From: Alishewanella tabrizica
GTDB lineage: Bacteria > Pseudomonadota > Gammaproteobacteria > Enterobacterales > Alteromonadaceae
DNA length: 64,000 nucleotides
Direction of reading: 5' to 3'
Assembly (NCBI RefSeq): GCF_014652375.1
Contig: NZ_BMYR01000006.1
Location: 1 to 64,000, forward strand
Shown: positions 1 to 9,248 of the stretch, one piece after another
Position numbering within the stretch: position 1 is the first letter of the stretch
Layout: the number at the start of each line of letters is the position of its first letter
Made by a program: the position numbers and the translations under genes
The notes under the pieces: model-generated
The model's input: only the letters and a program-made list of their open reading frames with translations
What the model was told of the DNA's origin: nothing
Databases searched by the model: none

Positions 1-720
1 AGCGTGGTGGTGAGTGCGGTAGTTAATGCCGATGGCAGTTATAGCCTAGCGGGTGTGGATATTAGCGGCTTAGCGGATGGCGCCTTAACCATTACCGCGA
101 CAGCGGTGGATAATAACGGCAATCCAATCAGTGCCAATACGGGCTTAACACTGGATGCCATCGACTCGGCCATTACCTTGGCGGCAGAGCTGGCAGCAAA
201 TAATAGCTTAACGCTCTCGGGTAACACGGTGGATGTCGCGCCGGGCAGTACGGTGCAGCTGACTATTACCGATCAGTTTGGTATTAGCGTGGTGGTGAGC
301 GCGTTAGTCAATGCCGATGGCAGCTATAGCTTGGCGGGGATTGATATTAGCGGCTTAGCGGATGGCGCTTTAACCATTACCGCGAGCGGCGTAGATAATA
401 ATGGCAATCCTATTAATGCTAATACGGCGATCAACTTAGATGCGGTCGAAGCGGCTCTGAGCGTAAACGCGACCGTGGATAACGGCGATGCGACGCTGGA
501 CATCAGCGGCAGCACCACCGATGTGGCCGAAGGCACCGTGGTGAACATCACCATTACCGATAAAAAAGGCAACACCGTGACCACCACGGCCACCGTGCTG
601 GCGGATGGCAGCTACCTGGTTGAAAACGTGGATGTGAGCGGCCTGACCGACGGTCTGCTGACCATCAGCGCGACGGCGTTGGACAACAACGGTAACCCGG
701 TCAACGGCAGCACCAATGGG
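1..720 (+). repeat. Tandem Ig-like coding repeats, about 285 bp each
   Basis: The block NADGSYSLAG recurs after 95 residues (285 bp), and a diverged third copy (VLADGSYLVEN) follows after 96 residues. The first two copies are nearly identical in DNA, while the third (about 465-720) uses very different, GC-rich codons. More copies probably lie upstream of the window. Confidence 0.8.
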
Positions 721-3222
721 TCTTTAGACACTACTGCTCCAACTCTTGAAATAACAACGACCGATTCAACCTTATCAGCTGGTGAATCCACCACCGTAAC
801 CTTTACCTTTAGCGAGAATGTAATTGGTTTTACTGCGGATGATATAGTCGTATCAGGAGGAGTGCTCAGTGGTTTAACTCAGGATCCAAATAACCCTAAT
901 ATTTGGACGGCTACTTTTGTTGCTTCCGGCACTGCTGCAATAGCTATTTCTGTTGCTGCCGGCAGCTATACCGATGCTGCAGGAAATGCAGGTGTAGGTG
1001 ATAGTGTTGGAATTAATAGCACACCTGTTGCAGTAGCTGATACCTATCAGGTTAAAGAAGATACGGAGTTAACTGGTAACGTTTTCAGTAATGATAAAGA
1101 TGTTGATGGTAACACCCTGACATTAGAGTCTTTTGTTATTAATGGTGTCACTTATACACCAGGTAGTGAAGCTACCATTGCCGGCCAGGGAACGCTAATT
1201 ATAGCGGCAGACGGTAATTTTACCTTTACCCCTGCTACCAACTGGAGCGGTACTTTCCCAACGATTACTTACTCTGTTATAGATGGTCAAGGGGGTGTAT
1301 CAGTTGCGGATGTCAATATCACAGTAACGCCAGTTGCTGATAAGCCGGTTTTAGAGGTTACGCCAACTTTAATGAATGGTGTATCTACTTTTACCATTAC
1401 GACTGGCGCAAATGGCACACTAGCGGGTAGTGGACTTTCACAAGCAGCTATTGAAAGTGCGTTAGGGCTAACAAGCGGATTCTTAGATAGCTTCAATCCT
1501 ACTGGCGGGCCAGTTAATCATAACGGCAACATAAATGCAGTTGATGGTAACTTTAAGACAAATAATTACCAGCTTAAAGCGAACACAACGATTAAATTTG
1601 ATTGGTCTTTTATCAACGGTGAAAATTTAAGCAGTGAAATCCAGTCAGGATTCAATGATTTTGTTCTAATGATTGTGACTGCGCCAGATGGAACAAGAAC
1701 GACTACCTTGATTACTGCGTCGGAGTTACTAGGTGCAGGTGTTAACGGGGCGGGTATTGCCTCGTTTACCGCGAATCAAGATGGTAATTACAAAGTGGAT
1801 TTTGTCATCCTAAATGGTTTAGATTCTGGAAAAGATTCAGGATTCACCGTAAATAATACGCAGATAGTTATTGATGGCAGTAGCTATGGTATTCCTGTGG
1901 CGTTAACAATTAATGCAGCCGTTACTGATGCGAGTGAGACCTTGCTTGTGACTATTTCAGGGTTACCTGCTGGAAGCAGTTTGTCAGCGGGTTCTAAAAA
2001 TGGTGATGGTTCTTGGTCATTAACAGCGGCACAATTAAGTGGTTTATTGCTGTATCCACCAGTTGGGTTTAACGGAAATATTCAGCTTACCGTTGTTGCA
2101 ACTAGCTTTGATGGCGATGATCAAGCTTCTGTGACAGCAACAATTGACGTCACTGTGAATCAAACTGTTGCAAGTAAGTCGACAAACTCGACGGCAGCAA
2201 GTTCCAATGGTTTGGCTGTTGAGAGTACTGCTAATACTGTAATGTTGTCTCAAATAAGTGAGATGTCTCCTGCGTTAGAGATATTACCAGAAGATCAATC
2301 GCAGCCAGTGATCGATGTTGTTGCGATGGTGGTGGACAGCGTACCAGAAGATCAATCGCAGCCAGTGGTTGATGTTGTTGCGATGGTGGTGGACAGCGTA
2401 CCAGAAGAACAATTGCAGCCAGTGGTTGATGTTGTTGCGACGGTGGTGGACAGCGTACCAGAAGATCAATTACAGCCAGTGGTTGATGCTGTTGCGATGG
2501 TAGTGGACAGCGTACCAGAAGATCAATCGCAGCCAGTGGTCGATGTTGTTGCGATGGTAGTGGACAGCATACCAGAGGATCAATCGCAGCCAGTGGTTGA
2601 TGTTGTTGCGATGGTAGTGGACAGCGTACCAGAAGATCAATCGCAGCCAGTGGTTGATGTTGTTGCGATGCTGGTGGACAGCGTACCAGAAGATCAATCG
2701 CAGCCAGTGGTCGATGTTGTTGCGATGGTAGTGGACAGCGTACCAGAAGATCAATTACAGCCAGTGGTTGACCATTTGGGCGAGCAAGACGTCTCGGTGT
2801 TAGTTGACAATTCGCAATCGTCAGAGCAAGAGGGTAATAGTGCAGTTGTAGTATCGTTAGAACAGGAACAAACATTGTTACCTATTGATCTGTTTACCGG
2901 AGAGACCACCGATATATTCAGTTGGGATTTGGCAGATAACCTAAGTGATATTGGGTCGAACGCGCCAACTGAAAGTGAAACACCAGTAACTGATCAGGCA
3001 ATACTACAACTTGACGAACTGCTGAATGCGACCGATTCAGAGGGTATTATTCAAGAGTTGAGTATGGCGATAGATAGTGATGTTGGGAGCGCAACCCTGT
3101 TACTGAATGGCCAACAAATAGCGTCTTATGATATTAATAATCTGGATCTGTCAGCCTTTGGAACACAAGATGAAGCGATTCAGTACTTATTAAATAATTC
3201 GCAGTTTAAGCTTGATGTGTAA
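1..3222 (+). CDS. Large repetitive surface adhesin / type I-secreted Ig-like repeat protein, 3' part
   Basis: The reading frame is open at the window edge, so at least the first part of the protein is missing; 1073 codons are seen. Domains in order: two and a half bacterial Ig-like repeats of 95-96 residues (about residues 1-240, each with ADGSYSLAG and SGLADGALTIT blocks), a different Ig-like domain rich in T/S (241-338), a cadherin/VCBS-like domain starting VAVADTYQVKED (340-443), a beta-rich unknown domain (444-630), another Ig-like domain (to about 720), a Ser/Thr linker, eight 19-residue acidic Pro/Val repeats, and a 150-residue acidic C-terminus with no Cys. This architecture is typical of BapA/LapA-like biofilm adhesins exported by a type I secretion system, whose signal lies at the C-terminus. 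No RTX nonapeptides are visible. Secretion genes are not in the window. The function in surface attachment is inferred from architecture only. Confidence 0.8.
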   Translation, partial: SVVVSAVVNADGSYSLAGVDISGLADGALTITATAVDNNGNPISANTGLTLDAIDSAITLAAELAANNSLTLSGNTVDVAPGSTVQLTITDQFGISVVVSALVNADGSYSLAGIDISGLADGALTITASGVDNNGNPINANTAINLDAVEAALSVNATVDNGDATLDISGSTTDVAEGTVVNITITDKKGNTVTTTATVLADGSYLVENVDVSGLTDGLLTISATALDNNGNPVNGSTNGSLDTTAPTLEITTTDSTLSAGESTTVTFTFSENVIGFTADDIVVSGGVLSGLTQDPNNPNIWTATFVASGTAAIAISVAAGSYTDAAGNAGVGDSVGINSTPVAVADTYQVKEDTELTGNVFSNDKDVDGNTLTLESFVINGVTYTPGSEATIAGQGTLIIAADGNFTFTPATNWSGTFPTITYSVIDGQGGVSVADVNITVTPVADKPVLEVTPTLMNGVSTFTITTGANGTLAGSGLSQAAIESALGLTSGFLDSFNPTGGPVNHNGNINAVDGNFKTNNYQLKANTTIKFDWSFINGENLSSEIQSGFNDFVLMIVTAPDGTRTTTLITASELLGAGVNGAGIASFTANQDGNYKVDFVILNGLDSGKDSGFTVNNTQIVIDGSSYGIPVALTINAAVTDASETLLVTISGLPAGSSLSAGSKNGDGSWSLTAAQLSGLLLYPPVGFNGNIQLTVVATSFDGDDQASVTATIDVTVNQTVASKSTNSTAASSNGLAVESTANTVMLSQISEMSPALEILPEDQSQPVIDVVAMVVDSVPEDQSQPVVDVVAMVVDSVPEEQLQPVVDVVATVVDSVPEDQLQPVVDAVAMVVDSVPEDQSQPVVDVVAMVVDSIPEDQSQPVVDVVAMVVDSVPEDQSQPVVDVVAMLVDSVPEDQSQPVVDVVAMVVDSVPEDQLQPVVDHLGEQDVSVLVDNSQSSEQEGNSAVVVSLEQEQTLLPIDLFTGETTDIFSWDLADNLSDIGSNAPTESETPVTDQAILQLDELLNATDSEGIIQELSMAIDSDVGSATLLLNGQQIASYDINNLDLSAFGTQDEAIQYLLNNSQFKLDV
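2287..2772 (+). repeat. 57-bp tandem repeat array (8 full copies plus a partial ninth) inside the adhesin
   Basis: The unit encodes VPEDQSQPVVDVVAMVVDS with few changes (Q/L, M/T, V/L, I/V). CCAGAAGATCAA-type unit starts recur exactly every 57 bp from 2287. The copies are nearly identical at the DNA level, which points to recent duplication or homogenisation and likely variation in copy number between strains. The frame is kept because 57 is a multiple of three. Confidence 0.95.
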
Positions 3223-3246
3223 TACGGTTTAAGACGTGACAATAAA

Positions 3247-3286
3247 CTAGGCCATCGTGGGAGGATATTCGCCCACGATGGCCTAG
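3247..3286. terminator. Perfect 15-bp inverted repeat between convergent adhesin and ohr
   Basis: CTAGGCCATCGTGGG pairs perfectly with CCCACGATGGCCTAG across a 10-nt loop. It lies between two convergent genes and probably ends both transcripts, although the T tract on the + side is broken (ATTCTTTAT). Confidence 0.75.
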
Positions 3287-3346
3287 ATTCTTTATGGTAC
3301 TTAGATATGGTTCTTAGATCTTTATAACAAAGACGTTGCTAACTCG

Positions 3347-3763
3347 TTACACGCTCGTGTGTAAACGAACATCGATATTGCCGCGAGTTGCGTTTGAGTA
3401 TGGGCATACTTGGTGGGCTGCAGCAACCAATTGCGTAGCCGTTTCATTAGCTAAACCTGGTAAATTGATATATAAATCAACGTCTAAACTAAACCCTCCT
3501 TCCACTTTACCAATACCTACTTCCGCGCGAATACTGCTGTCGGTAGGCAACGTTTGTTTGCTTTGTCCTGCAACAAATTTTAACGCGCCAATAAAGCATG
3601 CGGCATAACCTGCAGCAAATAATTGCTCTGGATTGGTTGCATCCCCTTTACCACCTAACTTTTTAGGGGCGGCAAGTTTAGTTTCTAATAAGCCGTCATC
3701 TGACTTCGCTTGGCCATCACGTCCACCCGTTGCGGTTACCACTGCTTTATAAAGAATATCCAT
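3347..3763 (-). CDS. ohr: Organic hydroperoxide resistance protein (Ohr, OsmC family)
   Basis: A 138-residue thiol peroxidase that reduces organic and fatty-acid hydroperoxides in the cytoplasm using lipoylated partners (family knowledge). The two redox cysteines are present, C56 in AAGYAACF and C120 in the VCPYSNATRGN motif; the N-terminal ATGGRDG motif carries the conserved Arg. Length matches the Ohr subgroup rather than OsmC. Two ATG codons are adjacent (3766 and 3763); the second is better spaced from the AGAGG ribosome site, so it was chosen. It is divergent from an OhrR-type repressor gene, the classic arrangement, with a candidate operator between them. Confidence 0.93.
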   Translation of the reverse strand: MDILYKAVVTATGGRDGQAKSDDGLLETKLAAPKKLGGKGDATNPEQLFAAGYAACFIGALKFVAGQSKQTLPTDSSIRAEVGIGKVEGGFSLDVDLYINLPGLANETATQLVAAAHQVCPYSNATRGNIDVRLHTSV

Positions 3764-3830
3764 CATTTACCTCTTGTTGGTTTAAGGTGTTTTTACTGTT
3801 GGCGTAATCATAGGCTACATTTATCTTGCG

Positions 3831-3845
3831 CGCAATATTATTGCG
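3831..3845. promoter_or_regulatory. Candidate OhrR operator palindrome
   Basis: CGCAAT-ATT-ATTGCG is a perfect 6-bp inverted repeat in the ohr/ohrR divergent intergenic region (3764-3973). AT-rich dyads in this position are bound by OhrR in other bacteria; binding here is inference. A TATAAT hexamer at 3877-3882 could be the -10 box for ohrR. Confidence 0.5.
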
Positions 3846-3973
3846 TGAAATATTTTTGTGTGTCAGCCTTTTTTGCTATAATGTCAGCCAAGCATACCGA
3901 CAACGTGCACAGGCTTTAGATATTGAAATAGTCAAGCTGCGCCTTCGCGCCCTGATAATGCTGAGGATATTAC

Positions 3974-4420
3974 ATGACCAACAAAACGTTACCATTGCCG
4001 CAACAGGTTTGTTTTGCTTTATATAGCGCCAATAATGCCATGATGCGGCTGTATCGACCCTTATTACAGCCGTTAGATTTAACGTACCCGCAATATGTTG
4101 TGCTATTGGCGTTGTGGCAGCAAGATAATATTAGTTTAGGCCAATTGGGGGCAGCGACCTTGTTTGATTCGGGTTCACTCACGCCATTGGTAAGAAAATT
4201 AGAACAAAAAGGTTGGTTACAACGGCAAGCAGATGAGAAGGATGAGCGAAGTAAAAAGGTACTTTTAACCGCAGCTGGCAAAGCACTTGAAGATCAGGTT
4301 GCTGGAGTGATGCCCGCTTTACGTTGCCAAGTTGCGTTAACTGATGAACAACTACTGACATTGCGGGAGCAGGCACAACAGCTGCTTATACAGTTACAGC
4401 AACTTGAAACCTGCCGCTAA
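3974..4420 (+). CDS. ohrR: MarR-family organic peroxide sensor/repressor OhrR
   Basis: A 148-residue winged-helix MarR protein. The N-terminal QVCFALYSA segment, with Cys13, matches the peroxide-sensing cysteine of OhrR; YPQYVVLLALWQ and the LVRKLEQKGWLQRQ...DERSKKVLLT recognition-helix/wing segment are standard for the family. Oxidation of the cysteine releases the repressor and induces ohr. The location divergent from ohr supports this assignment over a generic MarR. The stop codon lies inside the loop of the terminator hairpin that follows. Confidence 0.9.
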   Translation: MTNKTLPLPQQVCFALYSANNAMMRLYRPLLQPLDLTYPQYVVLLALWQQDNISLGQLGAATLFDSGSLTPLVRKLEQKGWLQRQADEKDERSKKVLLTAAGKALEDQVAGVMPALRCQVALTDEQLLTLREQAQQLLIQLQQLETCR

Positions 4421-4434
4421 CGGCAGGCTATTTT
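4410..4434 (+). terminator. Rho-independent terminator of ohrR
   Basis: CCTGCCG-CTAA-CGGCAGG stem followed by CTATTTT. The loop contains the ohrR stop codon. Confidence 0.8.
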
Positions 4435-4519
4435 CGTTATATGTGTTTTGACAGCTTTTCTTCGACAGTATAGTGCTATTGGGCTTCCCGCTGCTACCCA
4501 ACAGAATGTTTTGAACAGA

Positions 4520-5500
4520 TTACGGCTGGAGATTGACCAGCAAACGCCCTTGGATTTGACCGGCTAACAAGGCGTGCGCCTTAGCAAGGGCATCCGAAAG
4601 CGTAATCTCTTGACTGAGTAATGCAAAGTCTGTTTCTTGTAAAAGCGACGCTAATTGTTGCCATGCGGCAATTCGAGCAGGCATTGGCTGCATTACACTA
4701 TCGATACCGCACAGTGTGATACCGCGTAAAATAAAAGGGGCTACCGAAGCAGGGAAATCCATACCTTGCGCCAATCCACATGCCGCAACAACACCGCCAT
4801 AACATGTCTGCGCACAAGCATTGGCAAGGGTATGACTACCTACGGAATCTACTACACCGGCCCATTGTTCTTTTGCAAGCGGTTTACCGGGTGCCGACAA
4901 GGTCTCACGACTGACAACAACGCTCGCGCCCAATTGCTTTAGATAATCAGCTGAAGTGGTTTTACCGGTAACGGCGGTAACGTGAAATCCTAAGCGAGCC
5001 AACAAGAGTACGGCAAAGCTGCCAACCCCTCCGGTGGCCCCGGTCACTAAAACAGGCCCCGCTGCAGGCGTCAAACCATGCTTTAACAACGCTTGTATAC
5101 ATAACATAGCGGTATATCCCGCAGTACCAATACTCATCGCTTGTTTGGCGGTTAATGGGGCAGGAATTGATTGTAACCAAGCCGCAGGTACTGCTGCACG
5201 TTGGGCCAAACCGCCCCAGTGCTTTTCACCTACACCCCAGCCGTTCAATAGCACCTGATCGCCCACTGCAAATGTAGGGCTTTTACTTTTTAGCACCGTA
5301 CCAGCAAAATCAATACCGGGAACCATCGGAAACGCTCGGACTACCGGCGATTGGCCAGTTATAGCCAGTGCATCTTTGTAATTCAATGTGGAATAAGCGA
5401 CCTGTACAATCACTTCAGCATCCGGTAATTGGTTATCAGTAAGCTGTTGTAAACTGGCGTGATAATCTGGGGTTTTGTCGATGACTAATGCGCTAAACAT
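4520..5500 (-). CDS. acuI: YhdH/AcuI-family NADPH-dependent acryloyl-CoA reductase-like oxidoreductase
   Basis: A 326-residue medium-chain dehydrogenase/reductase without structural zinc. The N-terminal GroES-like domain has STLNYKDALAITG and PGIDFAGTV; the Rossmann nucleotide site is VTGATGGVGS (about residues 152-161). This matches YhdH/AcuI, which reduces acryloyl-CoA to propionyl-CoA with NADPH; in marine bacteria this detoxifies the acrylate made from DMSP. No DMSP lyase is nearby, so the physiological substrate is not fixed by context and a general enone reductase remains possible. It reads convergently toward ohrR. Confidence 0.8.
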   Translation of the reverse strand: MFSALVIDKTPDYHASLQQLTDNQLPDAEVIVQVAYSTLNYKDALAITGQSPVVRAFPMVPGIDFAGTVLKSKSPTFAVGDQVLLNGWGVGEKHWGGLAQRAAVPAAWLQSIPAPLTAKQAMSIGTAGYTAMLCIQALLKHGLTPAAGPVLVTGATGGVGSFAVLLLARLGFHVTAVTGKTTSADYLKQLGASVVVSRETLSAPGKPLAKEQWAGVVDSVGSHTLANACAQTCYGGVVAACGLAQGMDFPASVAPFILRGITLCGIDSVMQPMPARIAAWQQLASLLQETDFALLSQEITLSDALAKAHALLAGQIQGRLLVNLQP

Positions 5501-5655
5501 CTTAAATCCTCTTATGAATAATAACTAAGGCTAGTTTATACAACAGGTTAGCGCTATGCGACTTTGGTGGTGTTTTTCTAGCCAGTTATATTTTGTTACA
5601 TCTGTTAGGTTTTCATTAAAAGCGCGACCTGTTTTAATCGTGAATAAAACAACAG

Positions 5656-5663
5656 CAAAGGAG
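5656..5663 (+). promoter_or_regulatory. Strong ribosome binding site that selects a TTG start
   Basis: AAAGGAG sits 6-7 bases before TTG at 5670. Starting there gives a clean lipoprotein signal peptide, while the longer in-frame ATG at 5556 would put 38 extra residues before it. Confidence 0.8.
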
Positions 5664-5669
5664 CTTGTT

Positions 5670-8507
5670 TTGAAATATTCTTCTCTCTCACTAGCGTTAC
5701 TGGTTGCCTTGGGTGTAACAAGTTGCAGCCATAAATCACATAACGAATTACCCACTGGGGTGACTCTGGTTGCGGCTAAATCGCAACAGCAAAATGAAAT
5801 TAGCCTGCCCTATAAAAAATACGTTTTAGAAAACGGCTTAACAGTAATTATTCATGAAGATCAATCTGATCCTCTGGTGCATATTGATGTGACCTATCAT
5901 GTAGGTTCTGCCCGTGAAGAGTTAGGTAAGTCGGGTTTTGCGCACTTCTTTGAGCATATGATGTTTCAAGGTTCCGACAATGTTGGTGCCGAAATGCATT
6001 TTAAATATGTGACGGAGGCAGGCGGTACATTAAACGGCACCACGAACAGCGATCGAACAAACTATTTTCAAACGGTACCAGTGAATCAATTAGAAAAAAT
6101 GTTGTGGCTGGAATCGGATCGAATGGGCTACTTCCTAGATTCTGTGACACAGGAAAAATTTGATATTCAATTATCTACCGTTAAAAATGAACGCGGTCAG
6201 CGCGTGGATAACCAACCTTATGGCCGTTACTTTGAGCAATTATTAGGTGCCTTATACCCTTACGGTCATCCTTATTCATGGCCGGTTATTGGTCATATGG
6301 ATGATTTAAATCGCGCAACAATGCCTGATTTAAAACAGTTTTTTTTGCGCTGGTACGGTCCTAACAATGCCACTCTTACTATAGGTGGTGCGGTAAAAGC
6401 AGAAGATGTTTTACCTTTGGTGCAACAATACTTTGGGACGATTCCTGCCGGTCCAGCAGTAGAAAAAATGGCAAAAGCGCCGGCTAAGCTAGATGCTGAT
6501 CGGTATGTGTCGATGGAAGACAATGTACATTTACCTTTAATTAGTATGACGTTTCCAACCGTATACGCCGGTCATCCAGATGAAGCGCCGTTAGATATTT
6601 TGGCAGATATTTTAGGTAATGGTAACAATTCGTTGCTGTATCAAAGTTTAGTGCGACCGCAAATTGCGGTAAATGCCTCGGCGGGGCATCGCTGTATGGA
6701 ATTGGCGTGTACCTTTAGCTTAAGCGCTTTGCCACACCCAGCGTCGGGTAAAAATTTAGCAGATATTGAACAATTACTGCGTCAAAACTTAAAACAGGTA
6801 GCTGAGCGTGGCGTTAAACCAGACGATTTAGCTCGCGCCAAAACGCGCGTAGAAGCGCGCAGTATCTTTGGTTTGCAAAGTGTCGCTGGTAAAGTTAGTC
6901 AACTGGCCTATAACGAAATTTTCTTCGGTGAGCCAGATCGTATCGCCAGCCTATTAGCGGCATATGAAGCGGTAACAGCAGACGATGTGATGCGTGTTTA
7001 CCAGCAATATGTACAAAACAGCCCCGCCGTGATTAGCAGTGTTGTACCTCGCGGTAAAAAAGAATTAATTGCAGCGGCGGATAATTTCACTCCGCAGCAA
7101 TTTGATCCGGCAACGGCGCAGGCGTCAGCAGAGTTGCCAATGCGTTATGCAACACAAACCTTCGATCGCAAAGTGGTACCTCAAGCAGGGGCCAATCCGG
7201 CTATCGTATTGCCAGAGACTTGGACAACGCAATTAGAAAACGGTATAGCCGTGTTAGGTGCGATCAGTGACGAAACGCCTACCACGTCTATTTTACTCCG
7301 GATCCCTGCAGGCAGTTTTCAAAACACCGTTGAACAGGTGGGCACTGCCGCGATGCTGGCATCGCTACTAAATGAAAGCACGGAGAATTACAGTACAGAG
7401 CAAATGAGTATGGCGTTGGAGCTGCTGGGCAGTTCGGTATCTTTTAGTGCTGCTGATAATGAGCTAAATGTGTTTATCAGCAGTTTAAGCCGAAATCTGC
7501 CGCAAACTCTGGCGTTGGTGCAAGAGAAGTTATTAAGACCCGCATTTAAGGAAGAAGATTTTAACCGCTTAAAGCAGCAACGTTTACAGTCTTTAGCCCA
7601 GGCACAGAAAAATGCGAGTTATTTAGCGGATCAGGCAGTACGACAGCTTATGTTTGGCGATACCATTGCTGGACAACCTGGTGCCGGTACAGAGCAAAGC
7701 CTGCAAGCTATGACGTTAGCACAGGTGCAAGCGTTTTATCAGGCTTATGTTAAGCCAGAGGGCGCACAGTTAGTTGCCGTGTCGGACTTGCCACAAGCTC
7801 AGTTACAACCTTTATTAGCGCAAATTGCACCGCAATGGCAAGGTAAAGCGCCTGAGCTGAAACTGGCATTACCCGCGCCTACAATTCAAGCTGGAGCGAT
7901 TTACTTAGTACATAAAGATCAATCACCACAATCAGAAATTCGTATTGTGCGCCGAGCGATGCCTCGCGATTTAACAGGAGATTTTTATCGTGCAGGTTTG
8001 ATGAATTTCACCTTGGGGGGTAATTTCAATAGCCGTATAAACCTAAACTTGCGGGAAGATAAAGGCTATACCTATGGTGCCCGAAGTGGGTTTGGTGGTG
8101 ATCAACAGGTTGGGCTATTTACCGCCAGTGCCGCAGTGCGTGCCGATGTTACTCGGGAATCTATTACGGAGTTTTTAAACGAGCTTAACACCTATCAGCA
8201 AACGGGGATGACAGCAGAAGAGCTGAGCTTTATGCGCAGCGCCGTCAATCAATCTGAAGCCTTACGGTATGAAACGCCAAACGCTAAATTAGGGTTTATG
8301 GCGCAAATGCTGGAATTTAAGGTTGGGCCAGAGTTTACTCGCGAGCGAAATAGTGTGTTACAACAAACGTCATTAGCAGAGCTAAATGCCTTAGCCACGC
8401 AGTATTTATCGCCTGCAGAGATGGTCATAGTGGTAGTGGGCGAGGCAGATAAATTAAAGCCTGAGTTAGCCAAACTAAACTTACCCATTATTGATTTGAC
8501 GTTATAA
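5670..8507 (+). CDS. M16 family zinc peptidase, two-repeat lipoprotein
   Basis: A 945-residue protein with two M16 halves, as in the pitrilysin/PqqL-like periplasmic peptidases. The TTG start gives a lipoprotein signal ending in VTSC, so it is probably anchored in the outer membrane. The active half has the inverted zinc motif H92-F-F-E95-H96 and the third ligand E174 in VKNERGQ. The C-terminal half lacks HxxEH and has the usual substrate-binding features (LREDKGYTYGARSGF). Likely role: degradation of peptides in the periplasm. Single-gene unit with its own terminator. Confidence 0.88.
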   Translation: MKYSSLSLALLVALGVTSCSHKSHNELPTGVTLVAAKSQQQNEISLPYKKYVLENGLTVIIHEDQSDPLVHIDVTYHVGSAREELGKSGFAHFFEHMMFQGSDNVGAEMHFKYVTEAGGTLNGTTNSDRTNYFQTVPVNQLEKMLWLESDRMGYFLDSVTQEKFDIQLSTVKNERGQRVDNQPYGRYFEQLLGALYPYGHPYSWPVIGHMDDLNRATMPDLKQFFLRWYGPNNATLTIGGAVKAEDVLPLVQQYFGTIPAGPAVEKMAKAPAKLDADRYVSMEDNVHLPLISMTFPTVYAGHPDEAPLDILADILGNGNNSLLYQSLVRPQIAVNASAGHRCMELACTFSLSALPHPASGKNLADIEQLLRQNLKQVAERGVKPDDLARAKTRVEARSIFGLQSVAGKVSQLAYNEIFFGEPDRIASLLAAYEAVTADDVMRVYQQYVQNSPAVISSVVPRGKKELIAAADNFTPQQFDPATAQASAELPMRYATQTFDRKVVPQAGANPAIVLPETWTTQLENGIAVLGAISDETPTTSILLRIPAGSFQNTVEQVGTAAMLASLLNESTENYSTEQMSMALELLGSSVSFSAADNELNVFISSLSRNLPQTLALVQEKLLRPAFKEEDFNRLKQQRLQSLAQAQKNASYLADQAVRQLMFGDTIAGQPGAGTEQSLQAMTLAQVQAFYQAYVKPEGAQLVAVSDLPQAQLQPLLAQIAPQWQGKAPELKLALPAPTIQAGAIYLVHKDQSPQSEIRIVRRAMPRDLTGDFYRAGLMNFTLGGNFNSRINLNLREDKGYTYGARSGFGGDQQVGLFTASAAVRADVTRESITEFLNELNTYQQTGMTAEELSFMRSAVNQSEALRYETPNAKLGFMAQMLEFKVGPEFTRERNSVLQQTSLAELNALATQYLSPAEMVIVVVGEADKLKPELAKLNLPIIDLTL

Positions 8508-8562
8508 CCCTCGCGCGATAAAAGTTGCTTAACACAACTCGCGTAAGGTAATCAACATAATC

Positions 8563-8591
8563 AAACCCTGGTGTATAACCAGGGTTTTTTA
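8563..8591 (+). terminator. Rho-independent terminator of the M16 peptidase gene
   Basis: AAACCCTGGT-GTATA-ACCAGGGTTT, a perfect 10-bp stem followed by a run of T. Confidence 0.92.
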
Positions 8592-8633
8592 TATGGCGTG
8601 CTTTAGATAACAGGCGTAATAAACAAACAGGTG

Positions 8634-8879
8634 TTATAAAAATCGTTGTACGTAAGAACAGGAAGCCGTAATCGATAAGCCCGTTTGTCGCGCCCACGCG
8701 AGACCATGTCGCACCAGTTGTTCGGCAAGGCCTTTACCGCGAAATTCTGGCGGGACAAAGGTGTGACAAAAATTAATGGTATTGCCAGTAATTTGATAGT
8801 CTAAAACTGCACTCGCATTGGCCATGCTAAGAACAAAGCGGCGTTCTGTTGTTAGATGAGTAATCAGGGTATCACTCAT
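8634..8879 (-). CDS. Small GNAT-like N-acetyltransferase (YjdJ/GTNAT type)
   Basis: 81 residues. LDYQITGNTINFCHTFVPPEFRGKGLAEQLVRHGLAWAR is the compact acetyl-CoA-binding core; the RGKGLA loop is the pyrophosphate-binding signature. Proteins of this small subgroup are usually 90-95 residues; this one stops right after CSYVQRFL and lacks the usual short charged tail. Its ATG overlaps the stop of the upstream gene (ATGA), so the two are translationally coupled. Substrate unknown. Confidence 0.75.
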   Translation of the reverse strand: MSDTLITHLTTERRFVLSMANASAVLDYQITGNTINFCHTFVPPEFRGKGLAEQLVRHGLAWARQTGLSITASCSYVQRFL

Positions 8880-9145
8880 GGCGTATCATCCAGCCAAGGT
8901 GTCTCGGGTAATAGGGCTAAATGCGCGATGTAGCGTTCTAAATTAAAGCTTTGTTGTTGCTCAACCACCGCAAACATCTCTGGCGCTAAGGCACAAGCCA
9001 TCAATTCTAGTGCGGCTTCTCGGCTATGGCCGGTCATGCGTAAACGCATCAGCGTTGCGGTAACTTCTTTAGGGTAATTATCGGCAAGTTGATTTTCCAG
9101 TACCTCAATTAAGGTGTCTTGATCCGTTAGCTCGTGGTCTTGCAT
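8876..9145 (-). CDS. Conserved hypothetical small acidic protein
   Basis: 89 residues, acidic, mainly helical by eye, with no signal peptide or membrane segment. I do not recognise the family; a segment RLRMTGHSREAALELMACAL looks like a conserved core. It overlaps the acetyltransferase gene by four bases, so both are probably cotranscribed and may work together. The AAGG ribosome site is modest. Confidence 0.65.
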   Translation of the reverse strand: MQDHELTDQDTLIEVLENQLADNYPKEVTATLMRLRMTGHSREAALELMACALAPEMFAVVEQQQSFNLERYIAHLALLPETPWLDDTP

Positions 9146-9248
9146 GGTAATGGCCTTGGTTAGTGCTTAAAAGCTGATTAGGGTGATGCATCCGTAAGTT
9201 GCTTAGGCTAAGCTAGCGCGCAGGAAATAACAATAAACAAGAACGATT

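Noticed and set aside
2231-2875. Long minus-strand frame opposite the adhesin repeats
   Set aside because: It stays open only because the 57-bp repeat has no stop in that frame; the + strand frame is the continuous adhesin.
5556-5669. N-terminal extension of the M16 peptidase to ATG 5556
   Set aside because: TTG 5670 has an AAAGGAG site and gives a proper lipoprotein signal, which the extension would bury.
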